From positions 180,411-244,410 of the forward strand of contig CAMNSD010000001.1 of assembly GCA_946554445.1 (NCBI GenBank): a DNA stretch of 64,000 nt, read 5' to 3'. The notes under the pieces were generated by a model. It searched no databases. It was given only the letters and a program-made list of their open reading frames with translations, and was not told the DNA's origin. Within the stretch, counting starts at the first letter, position 1. Each line of letters starts with the position of its first letter. This DNA comes from an uncultured Lachnospiraceae bacterium. GTDB taxonomy: Bacteria > Bacillota > Clostridia > Lachnospirales > Lachnospiraceae. Both the position numbers and the translations under genes were made by a program. Positions 52,940 through 60,972 of this stretch are shown in pieces.

Positions 52940-53944
52940 TCATTGACGGCACTTACAGTTCGTTCCGCCAAATACATCCGACATTTCTATGGTATCGAGC
53001 TGTTTATCCAAGACATCAATCTCTTTTTCTGTCAGCTTAATATCCGCTGCCCCGGCGTTTTCTTTTAGCCGGTCTGACTTTCTCGTTCCGGGAATCGGCA
53101 CCAGATACGGCTTTTTACCAAGCATCCACGCAAGGGCAATCTGACCGGGCGTGGCATGTTTCCCTTCCGCGACCATTCTGACCAGTTCCAGCAGCTTCTG
53201 GTTATGCTCCACTGCCTCTGGCGTAAACTGCGGCATCACGCTCCGGTAATCCGTTTCCACCTCAAATTTGGAATCTTTTCCATACTTCGCGGACAAAAAT
53301 CCATTTGCCAGAGGAGAAAATGCTACATAACCGATGTTTAATTCCTCCAATACAGGGAATAGTGCTTCATGCCAACGTGCCATCATGGAATAGCGGTTCT
53401 GAATTGCCGTTACCGGACAGACCGCATGGGCGCGGCGTATGGTTTCTTCGTCAGCCTCGGAAAGTCCCCAGTGGGTGATCTTGCCTTCCTGCATCAGTTC
53501 CTGCATGACGCCTGCTACTTCCTCAACCGGTACAAACGGATCAATACGGTGCTGATAGTATAGGTCAATATGGTCTGTTCCAAGCCGTTTTAAGGAATTT
53601 TCCACCGAAGCGCGGATAACCTCCGGTCTGGAATCCGGCAGCAACGGTTTATTTACCTGTTCGCTGCCCATATCAAAATAAATTCCGAATTTGGTGGCAA
53701 TAATGACCTTATTCCGGTACGGTCGCAGCGCCTCCCCTACCAGTTCTTCATTATGATGAGGATTTTCCAGCGTTCCATAGACTTCCGCCGTATCAAAAAA
53801 TGTATATCCTATGTCCACAGCCTCTGCAATCCGTTCTTTCATTTCTTTTTTATCTGCAGGCGCCCCGTAAGCATGGCTCATTCCCATACAGCCAAGTCCC
53901 ACTGCTGATACCGTCAAATCTTCTCCCAATGTTCTATACTGCAT
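52940..53944 (-). CDS. Aldo/keto reductase, YajO/IolS-like
   Basis: A 334-residue reductase. FFDTAEVYG (Asp, Tyr), IATKFGI (Lys) and DLYYQHRID (His) supply the tetrad; the C-terminal GQIALAWMLGKKPYLVPIPGTRKSDRLKENAGA is the NADP-binding block. GGAGG precedes the ATG. It is the first gene after hairpin copy B and starts the middle unit (this gene, dehydrogenase, second reductase, hydrolase, NTF2-like, CMD). Confidence 0.93.
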   Translation of the reverse strand: MQYRTLGEDLTVSAVGLGCMGMSHAYGAPADKKEMKERIAEAVDIGYTFFDTAEVYGTLENPHHNEELVGEALRPYRNKVIIATKFGIYFDMGSEQVNKPLLPDSRPEVIRASVENSLKRLGTDHIDLYYQHRIDPFVPVEEVAGVMQELMQEGKITHWGLSEADEETIRRAHAVCPVTAIQNRYSMMARWHEALFPVLEELNIGYVAFSPLANGFLSAKYGKDSKFEVETDYRSVMPQFTPEAVEHNQKLLELVRMVAEGKHATPGQIALAWMLGKKPYLVPIPGTRKSDRLKENAGAADIKLTEKEIDVLDKQLDTIEMSDVFGGTNCKCRQ

Positions 53945-53976
53945 AACTTTCCTCCATCTTTTCCTTTACATTTTCA

Positions 53977-54045
53977 GTATAAACAAACCAAGACCTCAAA
54001 AGAAGTCTCGATTTGTTCATCAGTTTATACTTTAAGGTTATAACC
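53977..54045. repeat. Hairpin element, copy B of three
   Basis: AAACCAAGACC and GTCTCGATTT pair with two mismatches on the plus strand but as two G-U pairs in a minus-strand RNA. TTGTTCATCAGTTTATACTT and AAGGTTATAAC follow. It overlaps the track end of the broken esterase, and lies directly upstream of the aldo/keto reductase transcript. Confidence 0.85.
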
Positions 54046-54076
54046 CCATCCTGTATTCCGCTTTGCCGCACTTCTC

Positions 54077-54456
54077 TCATTTCGAAAACAGCCAGCCCAT
54101 GATTTCTTCATCATACGCAAAAAGACCACCACCCCGTGCTCATTCGACATATTTCTTTCCGTGAAGTAATCATGCTCCTTTATATCCAGTACCAACAGCT
54201 TATCTATTTCATCATCGGACAGCCCCTGCTGTTCATATAAGGCATGGAGCGTGTCATAAGCCTCCTGTGTTGGTTCCGAACCATAGTATTCATCGTTCCT
54301 GCCAATGGCAAGATAGACCGGCAGTCTTTGCTCTGCAACCGGCCCATACGCTCCGTCCCACTGGGAGCTGACCTGCATATATGCTGTAAACAGATCCGGT
54401 CTCTTTCCCATCACAATCGACACGGTTTCCCCGCCACCGGAATATCCGTTTCCGTT
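54077..54456 (-). pseudogene. Frameshifted remnant of an esterase (C-terminal part)
   Basis: The minus-strand frame reads GYSGGGETVSIVMGKRPDLF, a nucleophile elbow, then SSQWDGAYGPV and DEYYGSEPTQEAYDTLHALYE, ending KEHDYFTERNMSNEHG. One base short in a G run (about 54132-54135) sends the frame into unrelated sequence; restoring it gives GGGLFAYDEEIMGWLFSK and a stop at 54077-54079. The N-terminal half of the hydrolase is missing; instead the cupin gene runs into it in another frame. It is clearly a decayed gene. Confidence 0.8.
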
Positions 54457-54995
54457 CCTTCTGTAACATACCCCACTCCGCTTTCCTTCTGCCCGGAATC
54501 TCCTTCTATTTGGTGATAACCAATTCCATCCGTAGTTATCAATATCTGCCCGCCCTCATGGATATGCCAGTTACTGATTACCCCAGTATTAAACACTACA
54601 TAATGAAGATCAGGAGCTCCGGCCGCATTGTTATCCCCTATAATGGTTGAAACATATGCCGGACCACTAAATGTATCAGAAGTCAATAGTCCCTCGGCTT
54701 TGGGAAACATAAACGACTGTTTCTCCAATGTTGTTGCGCGTTCCTGATATTCCTCTGTTTCCAGATTCGCATAATACTCATCTGTAACGGATAAATGATA
54801 TACATCGTCATTTGCAATCATCGACGCCAGATATGCCGTTCCTGAAAAACTATCGGAACGGATCGCCTGACCAATCGGAAAAGTTATTTCTTCCGCGCCG
54901 CCCGCCGTTTCATGATTACCTGCTGCATTCCCGCAGCCTGTCATGCAAAAAACCGCTGTAACCAATACTATTCCTGCATATAATAATTTTTTCAT
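54411..54995 (-). CDS. Cupin lipoprotein, C-terminus replaced by esterase-derived sequence
   Basis: About 194 residues. Lipobox CMTGCGNAAG, then two related halves: SDSFSGTAYLASMIANDD and SDTFSGPAYVSTIIGDNN. The second continues LHYVVFNTGVISNWHIHEGGQILITTDGIGY with the cupin HxH-Glu-like metal motif. After GDSGQKESGVGYVTEG the frame is esterase-derived DNA read in the wrong frame (DIPVAGKPCRL), so the second cupin motif is lost. The first half is a truncated duplicate without a metal site. The protein may be nonfunctional. Confidence 0.65.
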   Translation of the reverse strand: MKKLLYAGIVLVTAVFCMTGCGNAAGNHETAGGAEEITFPIGQAIRSDSFSGTAYLASMIANDDVYHLSVTDEYYANLETEEYQERATTLEKQSFMFPKAEGLLTSDTFSGPAYVSTIIGDNNAAGAPDLHYVVFNTGVISNWHIHEGGQILITTDGIGYHQIEGDSGQKESGVGYVTEGTETDIPVAGKPCRL

Positions 54996-55106
54996 AATCT
55001 GTTCCGTCCGTTCTCCGGTTTTGCTTTCAGACCACAAGATTTATAATCTTCGTGGCAGGCCCAGTGATCGCACACTGCACTAACCTCTGCCTCATCCCCC
55101 TTTGTT

Positions 55107-56321
55107 TTAATTCATTCCCCTAGCCTCAAGCCATGCTGCAATATGATCCGCAATCACATCATTATTCAGCTCCTGAAACATAAAATGGCTGTTTCCAGTA
55201 ATTCCTTCATCCGGCAGATAAACTACGGTGCAATCGCCGCCGTCATTGTTGTAGCTTTCCGCGAACTGAAAGGCTCCGTCACGAACTGCCTGCCAGAAGC
55301 CTGTAGACATAATATCCTCCGGCCCATTGTCAATGTAATCTCCAAAGTAAATGGTAATGGGGATGCCTGCCTCCAACAGTTTCTGATACTGTTCTGACCC
55401 CGGCTCCGGTGTTCCACCCGGTTCAATGGCAACAATCGCAGAAATATTCTCCGCCGGCACATCCCAGCCTACCGCACCTCCCTGAGAGTGTGTCACAAAG
55501 ATGGCTTTGTTGCCTGTCATTTCATAAACATCTTCCATTACGGCTCCGAGCGCCGCCGCATCCAGCACCTGGTCAAAATCTCCGGTATTCGGCGTCATCT
55601 GGCGGAAAAACTGATTCTGAGCCTCATCTCCTTCCGGGAACTGGGAACCCTCATACCGCTCTGGCGCTACACGCCTGATCCTAAAATGAGTATACCATGC
55701 CTGATCTCCCGGTTTATAGTCTTTGGAATCTTCGGCCCATGTGTCAAGAAATCCGTCCGCTGTCATGGAAGTAGTTGCTCCCGCCTCACCGCGTCTCGGC
55801 TGATCTACTAAGAACGCCGCATATCCTTTTTTCAGGAATAAATCTGACCATCCGTCCCGTCCGTCCGGAGTTGTCATCCATCCCATACGGGACTGTCCGT
55901 AACCGTGCAGATAGACAATCGGGTTGCCGTTATCATTTGCCGGAATTTGATAAAATACATTGGCGTGGTCCACATGAGCGGTATTTCCCGCGCGGCTTGC
56001 ATCCATCCAGTTCATTGTCGGATCGTATTCTCCTTCCACCGGCTCCGTAACAGTGCCGCCGGAAGAGAACATTCCCTGTTTCGCAATCATCAGAACATCC
56101 TCGTTCCCGTCCGCCCTCACCAATGTGTCCTGCGCGGAGGCCGCCGATGCTTCCTGCGGCATATCTTCCGAAGTACTCTGCTCTGTATTTGCCGCTGCCT
56201 CCTGTTCTGTGCCGGCTACAGCTTCCTGCCTTGTACCGGCTGCCTGAGAACCGCAACCGGTTAGCAAGGATGCTGCCATAGTCCCTGCTAACAATATTGT
56301 TAAAAAAATTTTTTTATGCAT
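55107..56321 (-). CDS. Lipoprotein alpha/beta hydrolase
   Basis: A 404-residue exported hydrolase. Lipobox SLLTGCGSQ, a 50-residue linker with three EQEAxAxTEQ-like repeats, then PIVYLHGYGQSRMGW, a LVDQPRRGEAG segment, the elbow IFVTHSQGGAVGW and a late acid/His pair near EGITGNSHFMFQELNN. AGGGAGGG precedes the ATG. It is the third gene of the right-hand unit and one of four exported hydrolases here; substrate unknown. Confidence 0.85.
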   Translation of the reverse strand: MHKKIFLTILLAGTMAASLLTGCGSQAAGTRQEAVAGTEQEAAANTEQSTSEDMPQEASAASAQDTLVRADGNEDVLMIAKQGMFSSGGTVTEPVEGEYDPTMNWMDASRAGNTAHVDHANVFYQIPANDNGNPIVYLHGYGQSRMGWMTTPDGRDGWSDLFLKKGYAAFLVDQPRRGEAGATTSMTADGFLDTWAEDSKDYKPGDQAWYTHFRIRRVAPERYEGSQFPEGDEAQNQFFRQMTPNTGDFDQVLDAAALGAVMEDVYEMTGNKAIFVTHSQGGAVGWDVPAENISAIVAIEPGGTPEPGSEQYQKLLEAGIPITIYFGDYIDNGPEDIMSTGFWQAVRDGAFQFAESYNNDGGDCTVVYLPDEGITGNSHFMFQELNNDVIADHIAAWLEARGMN

Positions 56322-56388
56322 TTAAAACCCTCCCTGTTTCTCTAATTTTTTAATTGTTTCAGTTCTCTGCAATCTGTCTCTTTCCGTT

Positions 56389-57168
56389 TTACAAATCCAG
56401 GCTTTCCACCCATGCCTGAACCGTTTCCTCGGAGGCGCTGGAGGCAAATCTTGCTCCCTCCAGCCAGTCTCCTGTTCCGGCTGCTTCCGCCAGCAATTCA
56501 CCACTCTCGCCCAGATCAGAACTGGATGAAGTGCAGAACGGAATTACTGTCTTTCCCGTAAAATCATTCGCCGCAATAAAGCCGTCTACCGGCCATGCCG
56601 CGATATGCCACCAGATGGGATAACCGATAAACACCGTATCATAAGACTCCCAATTATCGACGGCAGCTGAAACCAGTTCTACATTTCTTTCATCCTCATT
56701 TTCATGCTCTCTGGTCACACGGCTATTCTTGTCCGTCCAGTCCAAATCATCACTGCTATACGGTTCTACCGGTTCCAGTACAAAAGTATCGGCATCTGTT
56801 GCTGCAGCAATGTAGCCTGCCACACTTTCCGTATTCCCCGTTGCTGAATAGTAAACAACCAATGTCTTTCCACCTTCCGTAGACGATTGATCCGTATTCT
56901 CTGCCGAGATATCCGTACTGTTTTCCGCCTGCTGTTCTGTCTGGCCTGTCGTTTCCTGCCCAGCCCGTGCCTCATCCGACTGATTTCCCGTTCCCTTCTT
57001 TGACAGCGCAGGTGATTCCGGTGTATTTTCCGGCATCACATCTCCTCTTTCCTGACGGGTTTCCGGAGTATTGCTCCCGCTGTGCCGACTACCGCACGCT
57101 GTAAGGCTTGCGGCCAGAATCATTCCTGTTAATAGAGCCATTGCTTTCTTCATCATTTTCTTTCTCAT
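56389..57168 (-). CDS. Lipoprotein-anchored flavodoxin
   Basis: About 259 residues. Lipobox SLTACGSRH, a low-complexity linker of about 100 residues, then a flavodoxin domain: LVVYYSATGNTESVAGYIAAAT (FMN phosphate loop) and YDTVFIGYPIWWHIAAWPVDGFI, CTSSSSDLGESGELL. Most flavodoxins are cytosolic, so an anchored one must obtain FMN outside, or have it inserted before export. AGGAGG precedes MRKKMMKK, 13 bases after the dehydrogenase stop. Confidence 0.85.
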   Translation of the reverse strand: MRKKMMKKAMALLTGMILAASLTACGSRHSGSNTPETRQERGDVMPENTPESPALSKKGTGNQSDEARAGQETTGQTEQQAENSTDISAENTDQSSTEGGKTLVVYYSATGNTESVAGYIAAATDADTFVLEPVEPYSSDDLDWTDKNSRVTREHENEDERNVELVSAAVDNWESYDTVFIGYPIWWHIAAWPVDGFIAANDFTGKTVIPFCTSSSSDLGESGELLAEAAGTGDWLEGARFASSASEETVQAWVESLDL

Positions 57169-57181
57169 AATGTTCTCCTCC

Positions 57182-58351
57182 TTAATAGCATTCCTGAAAA
57201 ATTTCAAAGATTTCCTTGTGCGTCATTTGCTTATAGCTTCCGGCAGAAAGAATACAGGAATCCGCTATCTGCTTCAAATCCGTATTCTCGTCCACCCCTA
57301 TATCACGAAGCGTGACAGGAAGACCGACTTCTTTAATAAACCCAGCCAGTGCTTCCACTCCTTCACAGGCTGTTTCCTCCTCCGTCTTACCCAAGCCCGA
57401 AACTCCCCATACATTAACAGCAAACCTTTTGAACTTGGCACGGCCATTCCTGTATATATGACGATAGTAAACAGGATGCAGTACGGCAAGCCCCTCCCCC
57501 TGATTACAGTCTGTATAAGCAGCAATCTGGTGTTCCATCTGATGACACTGGAAGTCCGTCTGCTTCCCCAATTTCAGGATACGGTTTTCTGCCATTGCTG
57601 CATCCCATATCAGATTACTTCTAGCTGTATAATCCTTTGGATTTACAATAGCTGCCCTTAAGTTTTGTATGACGCTTTTCATCAGAGCCTCTGCAATGTC
57701 ATCAGACACATTATCCTCATCGGGTTTGCTGAAATAAATCTCCATAATACGAGACAGTGTATCAAAACCGTCTGACACCATCTGCCTTCTTGAAACACTG
57801 CAGCTATATACAGGATCAATCAATGCAAATCTGGGATTGCATTTGGGATAATCACGCCCCGTCCTGACCTTCAATGCTTTATTCGTGATGACAGCCTTTC
57901 CATTCACTTCGCTTCCTGTTTCCGGTTCCGTAACAACAGCGCCAAGTGGAACCGGATCAAAATCCATAATGCCGTGTCTTGCAAAAAAATCTTTCCAGAG
58001 ATCGCCGCCATAGACCGCAGCCATAGAAACGGCTTTACAGCAGTCCATTACGCTTCCGCCCCCAACGGCAAGGATAAAATCAATTTTATTTTCCTTTGCC
58101 AGTTTTGCGCCCTCCTGCACTTTTTCATAAGTTGGATTTTCACAAATGCCTGAAAATTCAAACACATTCTTTTCCGCTTGTGTAAGGCTCTCTATGATTT
58201 CATCATAAATACCATTATTTTTGATGGAATCTCCGCCATAACCAAACATTACATTTTTTCCATAATGTTTTACAAGGCAGGCCAAATATTCTTTTACGCA
58301 TCCCTTCCCGAAATATGTCTTAGTGGAATTTTCATAAATAAAATTGTTCAT
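57182..58351 (-). CDS. Iron-type alcohol dehydrogenase paralogue with degraded metal site
   Basis: A 389-residue paralogue of the dehydrogenase at 51778-52923. Cofactor block FILAVGGGSVMDCCKAV is intact. Two of four metal ligands are changed: Asp-Thr-Leu-Ser-Arg (DTLSRIMEIYF) where His is expected and CNQGEGLAVLHP where CNHG is expected; codons CGT and CAG were read directly. The other His (CHQMEHQIAAY) stays. So it may bind metal poorly or have another role. It is the first gene after hairpin copy C. Confidence 0.9.
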   Translation of the reverse strand: MNNFIYENSTKTYFGKGCVKEYLACLVKHYGKNVMFGYGGDSIKNNGIYDEIIESLTQAEKNVFEFSGICENPTYEKVQEGAKLAKENKIDFILAVGGGSVMDCCKAVSMAAVYGGDLWKDFFARHGIMDFDPVPLGAVVTEPETGSEVNGKAVITNKALKVRTGRDYPKCNPRFALIDPVYSCSVSRRQMVSDGFDTLSRIMEIYFSKPDEDNVSDDIAEALMKSVIQNLRAAIVNPKDYTARSNLIWDAAMAENRILKLGKQTDFQCHQMEHQIAAYTDCNQGEGLAVLHPVYYRHIYRNGRAKFKRFAVNVWGVSGLGKTEEETACEGVEALAGFIKEVGLPVTLRDIGVDENTDLKQIADSCILSAGSYKQMTHKEIFEIFQECY

Positions 58352-58411
58352 ACCATACCTTCCCTGTCAGTGCTGCATTATTATCTGTAAATTTTCTGCT
58401 TTCCCTTAGTA

Positions 58412-58477
58412 TAAAAAAATCGAGGCTTCTAAAGAAGTCTCGATTTGTTCATAAGTTTATACTTTTAGGTTACAACT
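58412..58477. repeat. Hairpin element, copy C of three
   Basis: AAATCGAGGC and GTCTCGATTT pair with one G-T; TTGTTCATAAGTTTATACTT and AGGTTACAAC follow. It lies between the lysR stop and the dehydrogenase, the third copy to precede a transcription unit of this region. Confidence 0.85.
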
Positions 58478-58489
58478 TCGTTGTGCCTT

Positions 58490-59377
58490 TTATAATACTT
58501 TTTGCAATGCTGACAAGAATTTCTTTACGGTTGCCGACGGTTCACGGGAATGCAAGAGTCCATAAGGAATAGAATAATCCCATTCAACAGGAATCACTTT
58601 TAATAAAGGATGGACATTATCCCAAACCGAAACTGCCATCAGCACATCATTTCCATTCTCACAGCGGTTAAACACATCCACATTGTAAAAATCAAAATCC
58701 ACAATATGTATCTGGCTGTGGTTCTGCCAAATATCATCGCGTAATCTATCCACATAATGGCTCCAGTCACGATGCATCATCAGCAGGTTCTCCCCATACA
58801 AATCCTGAATCGCAAGTTTACTCTTATCTGCAAGACGATGGTGGATGGATACCGCACAGCACAATGGCTGTTCAAAAAGTTCAAAACCCGCACACTGGCG
58901 CAGGTTCAGCATTGTTTCATCAAAAATCCCTGCCACCACATCAATATTCTGCCCAAGGTTCTTCAGTATTTCCCTTGCATTTTCCGGGGTGTTTTCAAAG
59001 GGAACCAGCTGGAACTTGATCTCTGGGCACAAAGCATGTATCTGTGGCCAGAGTTCCACCAGAACCTGCGCAGGCGTCATCGGTGATGTGCCGATACGGA
59101 TAATGTCTGTGTTTTCCTGCATGGCATTTTTCGCCCATATCACGGAATCCCTGCAATACTGGATAATGTATTTTGTATCTTTATAAAGGGAACTGCCTGC
59201 TTTTGTCAAAGAAAGCCCCCTATGTGTTCTTTCAAAAAGCTGTACTCCTAAATCAGCCTCCAGCAGATTGATCTGTTTTAGGACCGCCGTAGGTGTAATG
59301 TATGCCTGTTCTGCCGCCTTATTAAAACTTCCAGCATCTGCAACACGGATAAATGTTTCCAGTTGTAGATTATACAT
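58490..59377 (-). CDS. LysR-family transcriptional regulator
   Basis: A 295-residue regulator. The winged helix is LETFIRVADAGSFNKAAEQAYITPTAVLKQINLLEADLGVQLFERTHRGLSLTKAG; the ligand-binding domain follows (IRIGTSPMTPAQVLVELWPQ). It is the first gene of the region and the only regulator near, so it probably controls the redox genes; the three hairpin elements are candidate sites. Divergent neighbours are only the mobile remnant, so its own promoter lies in the AT-rich stretch upstream. Confidence 0.92.
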   Translation of the reverse strand: MYNLQLETFIRVADAGSFNKAAEQAYITPTAVLKQINLLEADLGVQLFERTHRGLSLTKAGSSLYKDTKYIIQYCRDSVIWAKNAMQENTDIIRIGTSPMTPAQVLVELWPQIHALCPEIKFQLVPFENTPENAREILKNLGQNIDVVAGIFDETMLNLRQCAGFELFEQPLCCAVSIHHRLADKSKLAIQDLYGENLLMMHRDWSHYVDRLRDDIWQNHSQIHIVDFDFYNVDVFNRCENGNDVLMAVSVWDNVHPLLKVIPVEWDYSIPYGLLHSREPSATVKKFLSALQKVL

Positions 59378-59487
59378 CGCCTCACTGCCTTTCCTTCTGT
59401 ATTATATACCCGAATTTATTATAGTATATAGTCCACCATGAAAACAATATATTCATGCATAAATTAAATCCTGTTTTTATACTTGTT

Positions 59488-59813
59488 CCATTTTCCTTCA
59501 CAGGCTTTCTGAATACGCCTCTCCATTGTCTGCACACGAATATTCTCCCTCTCAATCTATGCATCTGCTGACAGGGCAGAAATCATCAACTTATCCGCAT
59601 CATATGTTTTTCCATCAAAGGCAGTGTAGGCAAATTTTGCCCACACTACTTCTTTTTGAAATTTGCCTTCTTTAAAAATATTTCTCACATGCTTTCCAAT
59701 AACACTTCTGTCACGCTGAAATAATTCTGCCATTTGGTCAATTGACCGCCAGACAGTCTCACCGTCAAAAATTGTTTCAATCTTACACAAACCATCTTTT
59801 GTTGTATAAATTA
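59488..59813 (-). pseudogene. Decayed RhuM-recombinase remnant
   Basis: The minus-strand DNA from 59813 to about 59601 matches the RhuM N-terminus (KIETIFDGETVWRSIDQMAELFQRDRSV) and from about 59600 to 59488 the recombinase (DKLMISALSADA, then ERENIRVQTMERRIQKAC in another frame). A deletion joins the middle of one gene to the middle of the other; start and stops are lost. The same genes lie in the same order, intact, at 60921-63632. The rest of the 59378-59934 gap is AT-rich with one small hairpin (GTATCG CTGT CGATAC). Confidence 0.85.
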
Positions 59814-59934
59814 TCTATGTCTAAATCTGCGCATATTTTTTAAAGAAATCTTGGTGTATTAACACCTATGGAAAATATGAGATGTGTGTATCGCTGTCGA
59901 TACGCGTGTGTAAATATAGCATTTTTTCTGCTTT

Positions 59935-60756
59935 TCACTTGGCATCACCTCCCGGAAGCTGCTTAAGTCCTTCCATGCTGACGATAGCAAGCATCTTCAT
60001 CTGCTTAACCGCAAATTCTCTGAGCAGAACTAAACGTTCCGACATCGCCTTTCCCTGTTCAATCAGAATTGCGTTGTAACTTTCCATATTTGCAAGAACA
60101 AGAAGCTGATTTAGGTTTGCCTCATCACGCATATTGCCTTGCTTGCCCGGATTGCTGTCCCTCCATTGCTTCGCTGTTCTGCCAAACAATGCGACATTTA
60201 AAAGATCGGCTTCGTTGGCATATTTGTATGAAATCTGCTCCGGCGTAAGCTCCGGCGGTATCAGATTGTCTTTGATTGCATCAGTATGGATGCGATAATT
60301 CAGCTTGGCTATCTCACGATTAAGATTCCAGTTAAGAGAAAGACGGCTGTTTTCATCAGACTTCAAACGCTGATAATCCTTTATGATATATAACTTAAAC
60401 TCTGGCGAAATCCAAGATGCAAACTCAAACGCTATATCAATATGAGCATAAATACCTCCGCCATATCTTCCTGATCTTGTCAACAAACCAATTGCACCCA
60501 GCACTTCCGTCCACTCCTTTATCGAAAATACATATGCATTTGATCCCGCATCTTTTTTAAACTTATCGAATTCGATAAGTTTAAAATTCGGATTGTGCAA
60601 TCTCTCCCATAATCCAAGGAACTCAATAACGTCTCGTCCGCGCAGCCAGTTATGAATAGTAATTGACGGCTGTATACTCTTATATTTTGCTATGTCTGTC
60701 AAAGAAATAAACTCGTTCTTAAAATCCGTTGTATAGATACCAATATCAATACCCAC
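59935..60756 (-). CDS. KilA-N domain protein
   Basis: A 273-residue protein. FKNEFISLTDIAKYKSIQPSITIHNWLRGRDVIEFLGLWE and YGGGIYAHIDIAFEFASWISPEFKLYIIKDYQRLK form the KilA-N DNA-binding domain of phage and plasmid proteins; the C-terminal half carries LNVALFGRTAKQWRDSNPGKQGNMRDEANLNQLLVLANMES. A GTG start is used; no ATG is available in frame. Such proteins are often element-borne antirepressor-like regulators. It overlaps the recombinase tail fragment by eleven bases. Confidence 0.82.
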   Translation of the reverse strand: MGIDIGIYTTDFKNEFISLTDIAKYKSIQPSITIHNWLRGRDVIEFLGLWERLHNPNFKLIEFDKFKKDAGSNAYVFSIKEWTEVLGAIGLLTRSGRYGGGIYAHIDIAFEFASWISPEFKLYIIKDYQRLKSDENSRLSLNWNLNREIAKLNYRIHTDAIKDNLIPPELTPEQISYKYANEADLLNVALFGRTAKQWRDSNPGKQGNMRDEANLNQLLVLANMESYNAILIEQGKAMSERLVLLREFAVKQMKMLAIVSMEGLKQLPGGDAK

Positions 60757-60972
60757 TGCGTGAATAGTCTCTTTTTTTCATGATTGATGACATTTGTTTG
60801 GTAATTAGTTTTATAGCTTCCTCAATCTTTTCCTTAGCAATTTGCACATCTTCATTAATTTGAAGCTTACATTTCTCATCCACTGGTCCGTTCAAACCAG
60901 ACATATCCTCCAACGAAAAGTCAACCCTTATCTTTTTCGACTGGATTTCTCCCTTGGAAAGCAAGACACACC
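60746..60972 (-). pseudogene. Out-of-frame C-terminal tail of the serine recombinase
   Basis: This frame reads CVLLSKGEIQSKKIRVDFSLEDMSG, typical of the end of large serine recombinases in Lachnospiraceae, where the recombinase frame gives unrelated CLAFQGRNPVEKDKG. A one- or two-base shift near 60960-60972 explains both. A further 40 residues do not match the usual tail. Confidence 0.7.

Noticed and set aside
59382-59564. 60-residue minus-strand ORF after lysR
   Set aside because: It is part of the recombinase-derived remnant read in a shifted frame, not a new gene.
60566-60583. Palindrome CTTATCGAATTCGATAAG
   Set aside because: It falls inside the KilA-N gene codons (LIEFDKFKK) and is likely a chance palindrome; no copy elsewhere.
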